This document shows, one piece after another, positions 1 to 10,217 of a DNA stretch of 64,000 nucleotides. A program made the translations under genes and the position numbers. Position 1 is the first letter of the stretch; every line of letters begins with the position of its first letter. The stretch is from the NCBI RefSeq assembly GCF_048569485.1, contig NC_134354.1, positions 440,737,279 through 440,801,278 on the forward strand, in the 5' to 3' direction. The notes under the pieces were generated by a model. It was not told where the DNA came from, ran no database searches, and worked only from the letters and a program-made list of their open reading frames with translations. This DNA comes from Anomaloglossus baeobatrachus. Taxonomy: Eukaryota > Chordata > Amphibia > Anura > Aromobatidae.

Positions 1-323
1 ACTTTAGCTTGGGAGCAGACCTCTGATTCCCAGGCTATAGTGTGACTGAACAGCTCTGCAGACTCAGCCATCTCAGTTCCACCATACTGTGCAGGGCGGA
101 TGGAGACTTCAGAGCTGGGAGAAAGCAAGTGTGATTGGGATGACAACTCAGAGGACTGGTGTTTTTTGGATGCGGTAGTTGAGGTGGCGGAGAGGGCACT
201 TGTTGGACAACTTGAGATCCATTCAAGCATTTTCTTTTTTTGGCCATCATCTACCTTTGTTCCAGTTGCTTGTGTCCGTAAAAAAGGGAGCACATCGGAT
301 TGTCCACGGTAAGTAGTAGACAT
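1..323 (-). CDS. Unidentified partial ORF running off the left edge
   Basis: A frame without a stop runs from an ATG at 323 down to position 1, at least 107 codons. Readable pieces include MSTTYRGQSDVLPF, DDGQKKKMLEWISSCP and SIRPAQYGGTEMAESAEL. The middle is rich in Ser, Thr and Gln, which suggests a disordered segment rather than an enzyme core. I do not recognise the family. It lies inward of the hAT-type terminus at 1845 and reads away from it, so it could be the first part of a transposase or accessory ORF of that element. No BED zinc finger or catalytic motif is visible in the part seen. An upstream stretch (362-583, same strand, other frame) is Lys/Arg-rich and may belong to the same decayed gene. 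An exon of a captured host gene is the alternative. Confidence 0.4.
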   Translation of the reverse strand, partial: MSTTYRGQSDVLPFLRTQATGTKVDDGQKKKMLEWISSCPTSALSATSTTASKKHQSSELSSQSHLLSPSSEVSIRPAQYGGTEMAESAELFSHTIAWESEVCSQAK

Positions 324-613
324 CTTACTTTTGCTGGAAGATGGTCTATCTTTAGCAGATGTTAATGGAGCTTTGCCACCTTCCCCACGGACAAACCCTT
401 TTTTTTCCTTTTCCAACACGCCTCTTCCCCTTTCCACCAGCATCTGTCATTTTGCCACTCATTTTGATTGCGACAAGATTGTGCACTTAAAATGTGGTAG
501 TAAAAATTGAGAGGTGGTGTAGATTGCAGCGGTGGTGAATCTTTATTAACAGCAGAATAAACAACAATAACTATCCCTGACAATGCAGCTATGGCCCTTA
601 AACTGGCAGCATA

Positions 614-1058
614 GTTTGCTAGTATAATGGCTTAGTAACAATGAGATTGAGTGTACAATGCAGAGGTGCTGCAAATAGATTTGCACTAGTGGGACACTAA
701 TGGAAGTCCAACAGCCACTTTTAGGATGCCACTAAGTTTACTCAGTGTTTGCTAGTATAATGGCTTAGTAACAATGAGTTTGAGTGTGCAATGCAGAGGT
801 GCTGCAAATAGATTTGCACTAGTGGGACACTAATGGAAGTCCAACAGCCACTTTTAGGATGCCACTAAGTTTACTCAGTGTTTGCTAGTATAATGGCTTA
901 GTAACAATGAGCTTGAGTGTGCAATGCAGTGGTGCTGCAAATAGATTTGCACTAGTGGGACGATAATGGAAGTCCAACAGCCACTTTTAGGATGCCACTA
1001 AGTTTACTCAGTGTTTGCTAGTATAATGGCTTAGTAACAATGAGCTTGAGTGTGCAAA
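614..1058. repeat. 133-bp tandem repeat, about 3.3 copies
   Basis: The segment beginning GTTTGCTAGTATAATGGC recurs at 614, 747, 880 and 1013, an exact 133-bp spacing, with only a few substitutions per copy. The last copy is cut off at about 1058. It lies inside the left hAT-type element, in the position where hAT families often carry subterminal arrays. Confidence 0.9.
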
Positions 1059-2352
1059 GGGCAGGAGGGTACAGTGGCAGGGTTGTGGGTCAGTGTACAG
1101 GAAAGGAAGCCTCACTTTCTATCCCTCCTAATGGGGAAATGCAGCGAGGAAGTCCCTGACCTTAGCTACACAGACTCTGTTATCTGTAGCTGTTACAATC
1201 TGTTTCCACGGACCTGACTGTCACCTATGGCTCTGAGCCTGCTGTTATTAGCCCTTACAAGGGCTAATAGAAACGTATATCCCTATTCTGTATAGCGCTG
1301 TGTGTAGAGCGTACACAGCAGTATCGGAGACAGGAGCTACGCCAGCGGTGACTGACACCCAGACGCAGAAGAGATAATGGCGTCCGGACGGGCAGATACC
1401 CGTATTTATAATGCAGGGACATGTGACATGGACATCCTATCACACATGCCGTTGCTTCTCTGGCTAAAAGTCCACTTAGCTGTGTGTGTGTCTGGAATTG
1501 GCTGACATGCTGGCCCGCCCCACTACACGTGCACGCTTAGGGAAGGAAGACAAGGAGAAAAAAAAAAATGGCGATCGCCATTATCCCAGCAGCAATGATC
1601 TGAATGCGCTGTTCCCGCACACTATATGCTGAAATTTCATAATAGTGTGAGTCATAGAGTGACTTACACTATTACAGCGGAAAGCCAGCTAGTAATTAGC
1701 TTGGCTTTTTGCTGCTAGAACCGTTCTCGAACGTAACTAGAACTATCGAGCTTTAGCAAAAAGCTCGAGTTCTAGTTCGATCTAGAACAGCCCCCAAAAT
1801 CTTTCGAACCGCGAACTGGAGAACCACGAACCGCGCTCAACTCTAATCATGACCTCTCTTTTTGAAAGTCCAAGAGCAAGCAAACTCTTCCTCCAGGAGA
1901 GGGAGCCAACAGAACACTAAAGACATCATCATTACTCAAAGAAAACACCAAAAAAACAATGCATGGTAGGAATAAAGAGGTAACTTTAATTGGAGTGGAA
2001 GCGGAGAGATAGCACCCGATGCCAATTCTAGATCTTCTCACACCTGTGGTCACTGCAGCAGAAGCTGAATCCACTTTGTCCAAAAGGGATCTATTCCATT
2101 CAATTGCAAATGATCTAGATAAGACTGAGAACAAGATACTGCACGGGACATAGCAGAGTTGGTCAAGTTGAGTGGAGATGAGTTTGCTATTTGGCGCAGC
2201 TTTTGGATGAATAAAGCAAGTAAAAGGTGTGAAAGATAAAAAAAAAAAAGGTGAAAGTGTGAAAAGTGAATTGGCCAAATTGAGGTGCATATGAACTTAT
2301 TTGCTTTCTTTAAATTCATTAATCGGGCTCATTTGAATTAGGTGAATTGAGT

Positions 2353-2367
2353 TCTGTTTTTGGAAAC
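2353..2367 (-). promoter_or_regulatory. snRNA 3' box of unit A
   Basis: On the minus strand this reads GTTTCCAAAAACAGA, an exact match to the vertebrate snRNA 3'-box consensus GTTTN(0-3)AAARNNAGA, which directs 3'-end formation of pol II snRNAs. It lies 12 nt past the expected mature U2 end, the normal distance. Confidence 0.8.
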
Positions 2368-2379
2368 TGGGTTAAGAAG

Positions 2380-2530
2380 GGGTGCACCGGTCCTGGAGGT
2401 ACTGCAATACCAGGTCAATGCGTGGAGTGGACAGAGCAAGCTCTTTTTCCATCTCCCTGTTCTAAAAATCCATTTAATATATGGTCCCCAGATAGGGGAC
2501 GTATCAGATATTAAACTGATAAGAACAGAT
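2380..2530 (-). pseudogene. RNU2: U2 snRNA, 3' part (nt about 38 to end), unit A
   Basis: The minus strand reads ATCTGTTCTTATCAG, then GATACGTCCCC, the Sm-site region ATGGATTTTTAGAAC, the stem-loop III and IV segments and the terminal GGTGCACC. This follows vertebrate U2 almost base for base from about nt 38 onward. U2 pairs with the intron branch site in the spliceosome. Here the first 37 nt are missing because a LINE has inserted immediately upstream; they lie 5.1 kb away at 7648-7680. The copy cannot make normal U2. Confidence 0.92.
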
Positions 2531-2727
2531 TTTTTTTTTTTTTTTTAAACCATTCAGGTTGCGTAATCTTCCAGAATCAGAAGTGTCACCTCAGAGAGGT
2601 TTCACAACTTATCCGGATGCAACATAAACTCATCCTCATGGCCATTTTATATCAAAAGAGTGATAGAAATGTGTATAACACACCCATAGCCGTAAATCAG
2701 TAACCAAAAGCAGAAAAGTAAAAACCA

Positions 2728-5700
2728 TTACACCCAGTGTTTCCATTTCAGAAATTTCCATTCACCCTCAGCATCCATACCTCTTTCACCATCCCATTTA
2801 TAGCAGAAATACAGTTTGTCCAAAACCATCCTGACACAATCATTCACTTCAAGATTCTCATTCCTATATACATACAAATTCCTGGTATTCCACAGAACTT
2901 CCTTCACACATGCCAGAAACAACCAAAACACTCGTTCTTTCCTCGTGCTCAAGCTACACAGACCAAACAGCCATTTTAGCTGTTAAAGCTCTTACACCCG
3001 TCAACTCCCAACACAACTTTCCCAAATTACTCCATACATCCTTTGCATGTCCACAAGACCAGAAAACATGTTCCACATCCTCAGTATCACCACATCCTGT
3101 CCTCGGGCACCTCTCTGAGGGTACCAATCCCCTTCTCTTCTGAACAGATCTTACCAGCAGCACACCATGCCAAGACATCCATAACAGATCTTTCTGTTTG
3201 TTAGAAATTTCATACTTTTCCAGTTTCTCCCATACTTTCTCATACTCAGCAGATTTCAAACCACCGATACCACATGCAAAACCGTCCACACACAACCTTT
3301 TTATGTCCTTTTTCGCCTTCATGAACTGACTCACAGTAAACTTCTCAAGTCTGAACTTCTTCACAAACTTCTCCACAAACAGGTACCACTCAGGACAAAT
3401 GAAGGCAAAAGGTTTCCTTAGATCCTGCACAGTCCACTTCAACCTTCCTAGCATAGAACCTGCTTGATACTTCAACATACAAGAGGCTTTAGTATCTTTA
3501 GAAAAAACCTCACAGAAAAAAGCCACATAGTTTATACCAATAAAAACCTCCAAGTTCGGAAAATCCAAACCACCATGCTTTTTCTTTTTCATCAATATCT
3601 CCCGTTTCGCCCTTTCCATGCCACATCCCCGCAAAAACAAGACAGCACCCGATTTATCTTTTTCAAAACCACAGTTGATGGAGGAAAAACCAAAGCAATA
3701 TAAAGTATCATAGGCAAAATGATACTCTTCACAATCAAGACCTTCCCTGTAAAGGACAAATCCCTCAACCTCCAGCACTCCAATTTTTTAGCTATTTTAC
3801 CCCCTAACTCCTCCCAACTTTCCTTACCTTTCAGCTCTTCATCAAAATCCATACCTAAGATCCTAACACTGGAACTGACACACTCCATTTGATCATCATG
3901 TAAAACACCTGGCAGACCAAAACCTTTCATCTTACTTTTGGCCCAATTAATTTTAAAGGCAGAAGCCACACAAAACAAATTAACCAGAAGCTTGACTCTC
4001 GACACGTCACAGTCATTCTCACAGAGAATACAAATGTCATCCATATACCCTAAAGCTTTAACATGTTTTCCTCCACTACCCGGAACCAATAGACCTTTAA
4101 CCACTTTATCCTTCCTAATAGATTGTAACAACGGCTCTATAGCACAAATAAACAAAATGGGTGACAGAGGGCACCCCTGCCGAACCCCAGAAAGTATCTC
4201 AAAGCTATCAGTAAAAAAGCCATTCACCTGAATCTTACTCCTTGCCCCTTCATAGAGCCCATACAATAAACTAACCAAATGCTCTGGAAAGCCCATTTTC
4301 CTCAACACACAAAACAAATACACATGCGCCACCCTATCAAACGCCTTCTCAAAATCAAGCACACACACAATCACCCCTTTCTTCCTCGCCATACAATCCC
4401 CAATCATATCTCTCACTAATATCACATTCTCATGAATCCTCCTCTTAGGAACCGCACACCCCTGATCCTCCATAATAACATGTGAGATTACCTCCCTCAT
4501 GCGATTGGCTAAAAGCTTGGCAAATATTTTATAATCCACATTCAGTAGCGTGATCGGACGCCAATTACCCACCATTCGCCTGTCACCTTTCTTAAACAGC
4601 AATACCACCACTCCTTGCTTCATACTGTCAGTCATCCTGCAACCAGAAAACAAACACTTCATAATAGACACCACATCCTTCCCAACAATATCCCAATACT
4701 CACTATAGAACTCCCAAGGGATCCCATCACCCCCTGGAGACTTGTTTTTAGCAGACTTAAAAATCACCTCCTTCACTTCATCCTCCGTAATGTCACTTAG
4801 CAAAAAAGGAAACTCAGATTCAGGTACAAAGTTGTCAATCACATTCAGAACCTCCTCATCCTCCCCCAGATCGCAGTCCTTCACGCCATACAGGGACTTA
4901 TAATAGTCAGCCACTACACCGATCGCATCCTTCCCATGCACCTCACTACCATTCTCATCCAACATTACATTCATCTCTCGCCCACCCCCACACATCTTCT
5001 TAAAGAAGAAACTGGTACACTTCTCATTCTTCTCTCTCACCTCAATTTTAGATCTCAGAATAATTTTCCTGCCCTCCTCCCCAAACCACTCCTTCATCTC
5101 ACTTTTAGCTTTCTCCAGCTCATACTTTACATCCAGACCCAGAGATTTGCATTTATGCAGGTAGGAAATCCTCCTATTCTGCCTCTTGTACAGATTTCTC
5201 CTCTTTCTGGCTTTCTTGTACCCAGCTTTCCTGAAAAACACACTGATTCTCACTTTCCCCCAATCCCACCATAACAATACATTTCGAAACCCTGTTTTCC
5301 TTGCAGCCAACCATGCATACTGCCTTACAAAATCCTTCTTCACCCTTTCATCCTGCAACAGACTGACATTCATTTTCCACACACCACGTCCATAAAACAA
5401 ATTAGCAATTTCAAAACTCCCCACCAGACACTCATGATCAAAGAAAACAACCCTTTCTTGCGAGTAATTAACACTTTACCCCAGTGGAAGAAAAGAAAAA
5501 AATAGTCCAAACAGGACTCGGTCTGACCATCATCTGCATGGTAGGTAAAGGGTCCTGGCTTGGAATCCACAGCGTCCTTTAACGAAAACTCTGAAATTAA
5601 ACGATTCCATAAATTTCCGGTCACGTCCACCTTGGACACGTATGAACCGGCTCTGCCCCTTTTGTCCAGGATGCAGTTTAAATCACCAACAACAAAAATA

Positions 5701-6101
5701 GGAATTTTACCATGCAGAAAAAAATGCAACTTCTCAAAAATGGCGAGTCTCTGATTTTTATCAGCAGGGGCATAGATATTAATAAGCTTAAATTCCCACC
5801 CCCTATAACATAAAATAACACACACACATCTACCCTCTTCTACAATTACAGTTTGCTTTATCCTAATGTCCTTATTTTGAATCAAAACCCCCACCCCATC
5901 ATTCTTATTAATAGCAGAAAATGACCACACCACCTCCCCAAAACCCCACTCACTCTTCTTAGGTTCCCTATTCAGCCCACATTCCTGCACACGCACCACA
6001 TCACAATGTTTTGAAGATAAGAAATCAAGCACACGTGCACGCTTATATGACGACTGAAACACTCTCACATTCTGAGAGGCAATATTCAGTTGTAAAGCCA
6101 T
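2728..6101 (-). pseudogene. LINE ORF2: APE endonuclease and reverse transcriptase
   Basis: Starts at an ATG at 6101 (MALQLNIASQNVRVF). The endonuclease shows VQECGL, INIYAPAD, VVGDLNCILD and SCLDYFF; the terminal His of the endonuclease (FDHECLV) appears only in the next frame, so there is a frameshift near 5420-5460. The reverse transcriptase follows at about 4900-3800 with LDFEKAFDRV, SGVRQGCPLSP and GYMDDICIL (the catalytic box is YMDD rather than the more usual YADD). Near 3600-3660 the frame shifts again, continuing with HGGLDFPNLEVF and a C-terminal Cys/His motif (GCGDTEDVEHVFWSCGH) typical of Tx1/L1 ORF2. A third break lies near 2953, and the protein ends at KHWV (2728). Total coding length is about 1,120 codons, slightly short for the clade. 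Confidence 0.9.
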
Positions 6102-6146
6102 GCTGAAAAATTAAACAAAGGAAAAAAGCATCAAAACAGAAAACAT

Positions 6147-7566
6147 TCAAGTCCCACTGGCAAAGTGGATAACATCTGCTAACCCTGCCACATCTTCATT
6201 AGATAGGAAGCATTGGCCTGGAGATATAGGGTCTTCAATGACCCCTGAAAGAGAAGTAGTGCTGGCATTGGAGTCTGGACTTAGAACCTCAAAGGGGTTT
6301 TGGGAGTAGAAATCAACTTTCTCCCGTGGCCCCGTCTTCAGCCTCTTCACTGGTCTCTTGTCTTTTCTCTTAGAGACCACCTTGTGGAAGCAGGCCACTA
6401 GCTCAGCAGGGGAATACTTGCTGTTACCTGCAGCGTCCTCCTCGGATGATGACATGGCGATTTCCCCAGGGGCAGACAGGTCAGCAGTACTGGTGTCCAT
6501 CTCAGGGCTGCTCAGCTGGGGGAAGTCAGTGCTGATTGCAGCATTCCCCTGAGCAGCCTCTGGAGTCTCAGCCACCTCACATAGCACAGGTGCAGAATCA
6601 GCGGAGGCCTGCAGCACCTGCAAGTCACCAGTGACCTCCTGCAGAGCACTACACTCCCCAACAGACACAGGCTCAGCAATAGCAGGAGCAGGTGGAGGAT
6701 GGGAATCCCCCGCTGCAGCAGGCATTACAGGCTCCATTCCAATGCCTGCAGGTTTTTCAACAATTTTTGCAGGTTGAATGTTTGCACGCACATTAAATCT
6801 AGCCTGTTTCCTGTCAAAATTTCTCCTCTCCAGAACGTACTGATCCCCAAGGGTCGGGCAGAACTTACATGTATGATCCCCATCCCCACACAGGTCACAT
6901 ACAGGGGGGGAGGGGCAGTTGGCAGCCTCATGCCCTGCTTTCTTGCAGTTTCTGCAGATAATTCCCTGCTGGCAATTTTCTTTAATGTGTCCATATCGGA
7001 AACAACTTCAGCAAAAGGATGGTTGCTCAGGGTAATGGAGAAACCCCCTATTCCCACCAATTGAAAAATTGGCCGGGGGGTGCATGATACTTCCAACACC
7101 CTTTGGGTTAGGTCAAAAACGTACCCAAAATTTAATATTTCCATTGAATACATTAAAGACATTTCTCTGGGGAATGCCACCTTTCACAGAGGAGCAGTAT
7201 CTTGCCAAAAAAGCCTTTACCATGGTGGTCTCAGTAAATGGATTATACAAATGAACAGTCAGGGGTCTCTCCACTGCTTAAAATAATGGAGTAACAGAAA
7301 TGTACCTCATATACTCATGCTTATGGTGCCTCTGCATGTCTTGGTAAAAATTCAGACAGACAGTCTTCCTCATGGTAAAATGAAATGTCATACTGACCAG
7401 TAGATGGGAACTCCTGCATACAAAACACTTTATCCAGCTCAATGCCGCCCAGCTCCATGATCACGCTCTCCACTATATGTCCTAACTGTAGGGAATTCTT
7501 CTTCTCCACCGAGACAGTCAGACGAACCGTGTTCTTTATAGCAGCCATTACAAGAAATATGCCCAA
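6147..7566 (-). pseudogene. LINE ORF1: nucleic-acid-binding zinc-knuckle protein
   Basis: ORF1 of the LINE, ending 45 bp before the ORF2 start. The N-terminal part (about 7566-7321) contains GHIVESVIMELGGIELDKVF. At about 6860-7010 there are consecutive CCHC zinc knuckles: a first one with a lost Cys (CFRYGHIKENC), CRNCKKAGHEAANC, and CDLCGDGDHTCKFC. These are typical of Tx1-clade ORF1 proteins, which coat the LINE RNA. The C-terminal part (6791-6147) is Pro/Ala/Ser-rich with a basic patch, SKRKDKRPVKRLKTG. Frame changes between about 7320 and 6790 break the protein at two or three points. The start chosen is the ATG at 7566; an internal Met at residue 7 is equally possible. Confidence 0.85.
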
Positions 7567-7647
7567 GGCACACGATCGCAGTCTTCACAGCGTCGGAAGT
7601 CGCCTTCCACGTAAAAGCCCACAGGCCAGACCCAGAAAGATTTCCCT

Positions 7648-7680
7648 CACTGGATCTTAGTCAAAAGGCCGAGAAGCAAT
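7648..7680 (-). pseudogene. RNU2: U2 snRNA, 5' end (nt 1 to about 30), unit A
   Basis: The minus strand reads ATTGCTTCTCGGCCTTTTG and then ACTAAGATC, matching the first 28 nt of vertebrate U2 with two substitutions. It is the 5' part of the copy whose remainder is at 2380-2530. The junction with the LINE 5' end (about 7645-7648) is slightly ragged: the U2 bases AAGTGTAGT are replaced or lost, as happens at LINE 5' junctions. Confidence 0.88.
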
Positions 7681-7728
7681 AACCCGAATTGGTTTCGGCT
7701 TTTAGTAGCACCCTGGCCTATGCCGGAC

Positions 7729-7747
7729 ACATCTTAGGGAGAGGGAG
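7729..7747 (-). promoter_or_regulatory. Proximal sequence element candidate, unit A
   Basis: On the minus strand CTCTCCCTAAGATGTG lies 49-67 bp upstream of the U2 start, where snRNA promoters carry the PSE bound by SNAPc. The same sequence at the same distance is kept in units B (30677-30696) and C (about 32452-32471). The match to amphibian PSEs is from memory only. No octamer could be picked out in the distal region. Confidence 0.5.
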
Positions 7748-9529
7748 ACAAACCCACGCCTACAGAAGACATTTTGTCACCCAAGCCAACCCTTGAAAAG
7801 GCTGTTTTGCAGAGCAAAAACAAGAAGAATGGTGCGTTTTGCAGCCGCCGCCCACTGCAATGAATCTGAATAACTCCTCCTTTTGGGCACAAGCACCTCC
7901 CCTCCCCCTTGTAGTCTTTCCAATTCATGATACAAAAAGACAGACAGGACAGGACAGGTTGCCTGACTTTCCGTCACTGCCACCCTTTGCTATCCTTACC
8001 CATAGAAAGCCCTTAAACTATCCCCAAACCCTAATCTTTTCCCTTCCCCTCCCAGCCCCCAATCCCTGCCCTCTGAACCCCTCCCACCACCCGCATCCCT
8101 TCCCCTGTCATCCCCCTACCACCCGGGAAAAAAAGTGCTTGCCCCCTCCTTCCACTAGCCCACCATCCCACCCAAAGAGCAACTTCTGCTGCGCAGCTGG
8201 CTTTCTAGGCAGCAGCGCTATTGTGATGTCAGCGGGGGGCATCGTCACAAGCCAGGGTTCCGTCTCTTCATGTTGTGCACTGTTCAAACGGAAAATACAT
8301 CAACAGGCAGACTACAGAAAAGCTTACTAACAAAGGTTAGAGAGAGGCTTTCTGAGAGGGCTTTTTACAGTTTGTCTATTCCCAATTAGCTGTTTAAGTA
8401 TGCTTAATGAAAGTACTAATTCTTTCATAGGCCGCCCATTCTTAGTATTAGACGTTCCTTATATTGCGGTATCAGGCTTCACAGCAGGTTGCAACACATT
8501 CATCACCAATTGGCTGTCCCCAATTGGGCTCAGAAGCTAAATGTCTATCATGACTAGAGATGAGTGAACCGGCCGCGGTTCGGCTCGCCGAACCGAGGTC
8601 TGGTCCGAGTTCGGTTCGGCGAACCGGTTCGGCAAACCGCTCGAACCCCATAGGAAACAATGGGAGGCAATCACAAACACATAAAAACACAATATAAATG
8701 TACACATACAGTTAATAAACATTGCCATAACACTTACCTGTCCCCGTGATCCGTCCTGCACTCTGTCTCCTGCCGCTATTGCATCTGATGATCGATGAAT
8801 CTTCCCAGTAACTAGCACTGCCAGCAGTGATGCAGGACCTATTGTGACGTTAAAATAGCCATGTGACCAGTCACTTGTCTATTATCTCATTGTTTATAGA
8901 ATAAGGGGGCACCTTTCCCCTATTGGGATCACCATCAGCAAAATTGGGGCAAATTAAGACAGTAGAAAAAGAGTTGCTGTATATAGGGATCAACCAATGC
9001 GTTTTTGTTCAATTCAAAAAAAAAATTTTCAAAAAATTTTTTTTTTATTGGTACAAAAATTTGTGCATACATACAATCCACACAAGACAGTGAAAGGGTT
9101 AAAAACATTTAAAATATGTATAATTAACGAACACCCCAATACAAGGTTCCATGTCAGGAACCTGACACCGAAATTCTGAATACCACTATACTAGATGTAC
9201 CATACAATAATAAATCCAGGTGGGATACAGATCATAAATGTCATCAGTTACTGCAATCATATACCCAACAGTACATAAAAGTATAGAATACTATCTGACA
9301 ACACCATTGTTAAATACAATGTAATAATTATAGACCACCACCAGGACAAAAAAGACCTTATATAAAGGAAATCAGCATACAACAGACACCGATTTAAGTA
9401 AGGTAAAACACCAGCTAACCAAAGGCGTCCGGGATGAAACACCAGGTTATATTACCACCTGCTGAGGTCCAGATTTAAAGCAGTGCAAGGTCCCAGGATT
9501 GGTGTGGGTATGGGGTGTTGCCCCACGCG

Positions 9530-9558
9530 TATCGCCACAGAGAATGTGGCTTCCTCAA
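9530..9558 (-). ncRNA. Degenerate hammerhead ribozyme motif (left arm)
   Basis: The minus strand reads TTGAGGA, a stem (GCCACA, loop, TGTGGC), then GATAC. This aligns with the minimal hammerheads of Penelope-like elements (CUGAUGA, stem II, GAAAC). Two core positions in the first box and one in the second are changed, including the invariant C, so activity is unlikely. Confidence 0.5.
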
Positions 9559-9730
9559 GGGCCAAAAAATAAATGATACCATCACTGATCGTAGTGCAAT
9601 TTATCTCCTGAGCTGAGCACTTACCAGCTGTATCTAATCCTGCTGGAATGCCATGTGAGGCATTACATCAGGGTCCAGAAGCAACCAGGTCAGTAAAGCA
9701 AGCTGAATTAGCACCTGTCCCACATATATA

Positions 9731-10217
9731 AGGCTACTTTCACACATCCGGCTTTTGCAATGCGGCACAATCTGGCACTTTGCAGGAAAACCGCAACCGG
9801 TTTTTTTTGCTGCCGGTTGCGTTTTTCCTGCATAGACTTTAATGAGTGCCGCATTGTGTCCGGTTTTTGCCGCATGCGGCAGATTTAGCCGATGCGGCGG
9901 CCGGATGGAACGTTCCCTGGCACGTTTTTTGCTCTGGCAAAAAAAAACGCATCGCGCCGCATCCGGCCGATGCGGCGCTTTCCCCAATGCATCCCTATGG
10001 ATGCCGGATGCGGCGCGATGCGGCAAAAACCGCATCCGGCCGCCGCATGCGGTTTTTGCCACTGCGCATGCTCAGTAGCATGCTGCAAGCGGCAAAAACC
10101 GGACCGGCCGCATGTAAAAAACTTATGCAAAGGATGCGGTGTTTTCACCACATCCGTTGCATAGGCTTCACAGCCGATTGAGCCGCAGAGCTCAAGCCGG
10201 ATGTGTGAAAGTAGCCT
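9731..10217. mobile_element. Foldback MITE with AGGCTACTTTCACACATCCGG ends
   Basis: Begins AGGCTACTTTCACACATCC and ends with its complement. The interior is a GC-rich imperfect palindrome built of GCCGCATGCGG-like words. It is missing from the matching place in the right Penelope arm (near 15255), so it is younger than that element. The flanks read TATA/AATA, so the target-duplication class is unclear. The reading frames through it are artefacts of its symmetry. Confidence 0.75.

Larger units (their letters stand above)
1..1845. mobile_element. hAT-type transposon, right-hand end only
   Basis: The sequence ends at 1845 in a terminus that reads TAGAGTTGAGCGCGGTTCG on the minus strand. It is followed by the octamer ATCATGAC, which fits the hAT target preference nTnnnnAn. 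The last 130 bp are about 92 percent like the ends at 24366 and 29733, but the interior differs: it holds an open frame at the left edge, a 133-bp tandem array and about 780 bp of noncoding sequence. The other end lies outside the window. It may be a longer, possibly once autonomous relative of the hAT copies further right. Confidence 0.6.
2531..7646 (-). mobile_element. Tx1-clade (L1 group) LINE, Keno-like, in the U2 gene
   Basis: A nearly full-length non-LTR retrotransposon on the minus strand: a short 5' UTR (about 7567-7646), ORF1 with zinc knuckles, ORF2 with APE-type endonuclease and reverse transcriptase, a 3' UTR of about 180 bp and a poly(A) tail (poly-T at 2531-2546 on the plus strand). 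Both edges abut U2 snRNA sequence, so the element sits between U2 nt about 37 and 38. Keno is the known Tx1-clade family that targets U2 snRNA genes, and domain order and target both agree. Both ORFs are broken by frameshifts, so this copy is dead but fairly young. Confidence 0.88.
1846..8554 (-). repeat. U2 snRNA array unit A (LINE-interrupted)
   Basis: The flanks of the LINE at 2531-7646 form one repeat unit that is closely similar to the units at 29734-31511 and 31512-33085. It begins ATCATGACCTCTCTTTTTG and ends with the same ATCATGAC octamer, which is the target duplication of the hAT elements on both sides. Without the LINE the unit is about 1.6 kb. From high to low coordinate it contains an upstream spacer with a C-rich tract (8000-8170), a GACAG-rich stretch, a PSE-like site, the split U2 sequence, a 3' box and about 500 bp of downstream spacer. 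Confidence 0.85.

Noticed and set aside
7839-8330. 163-codon Pro-rich frame, also at 30788-31294
   Set aside because: It lies in the C-rich spacer of the U2 units, differs by indels between units, has no domain and no codon-like conservation, and unit C has lost most of it.
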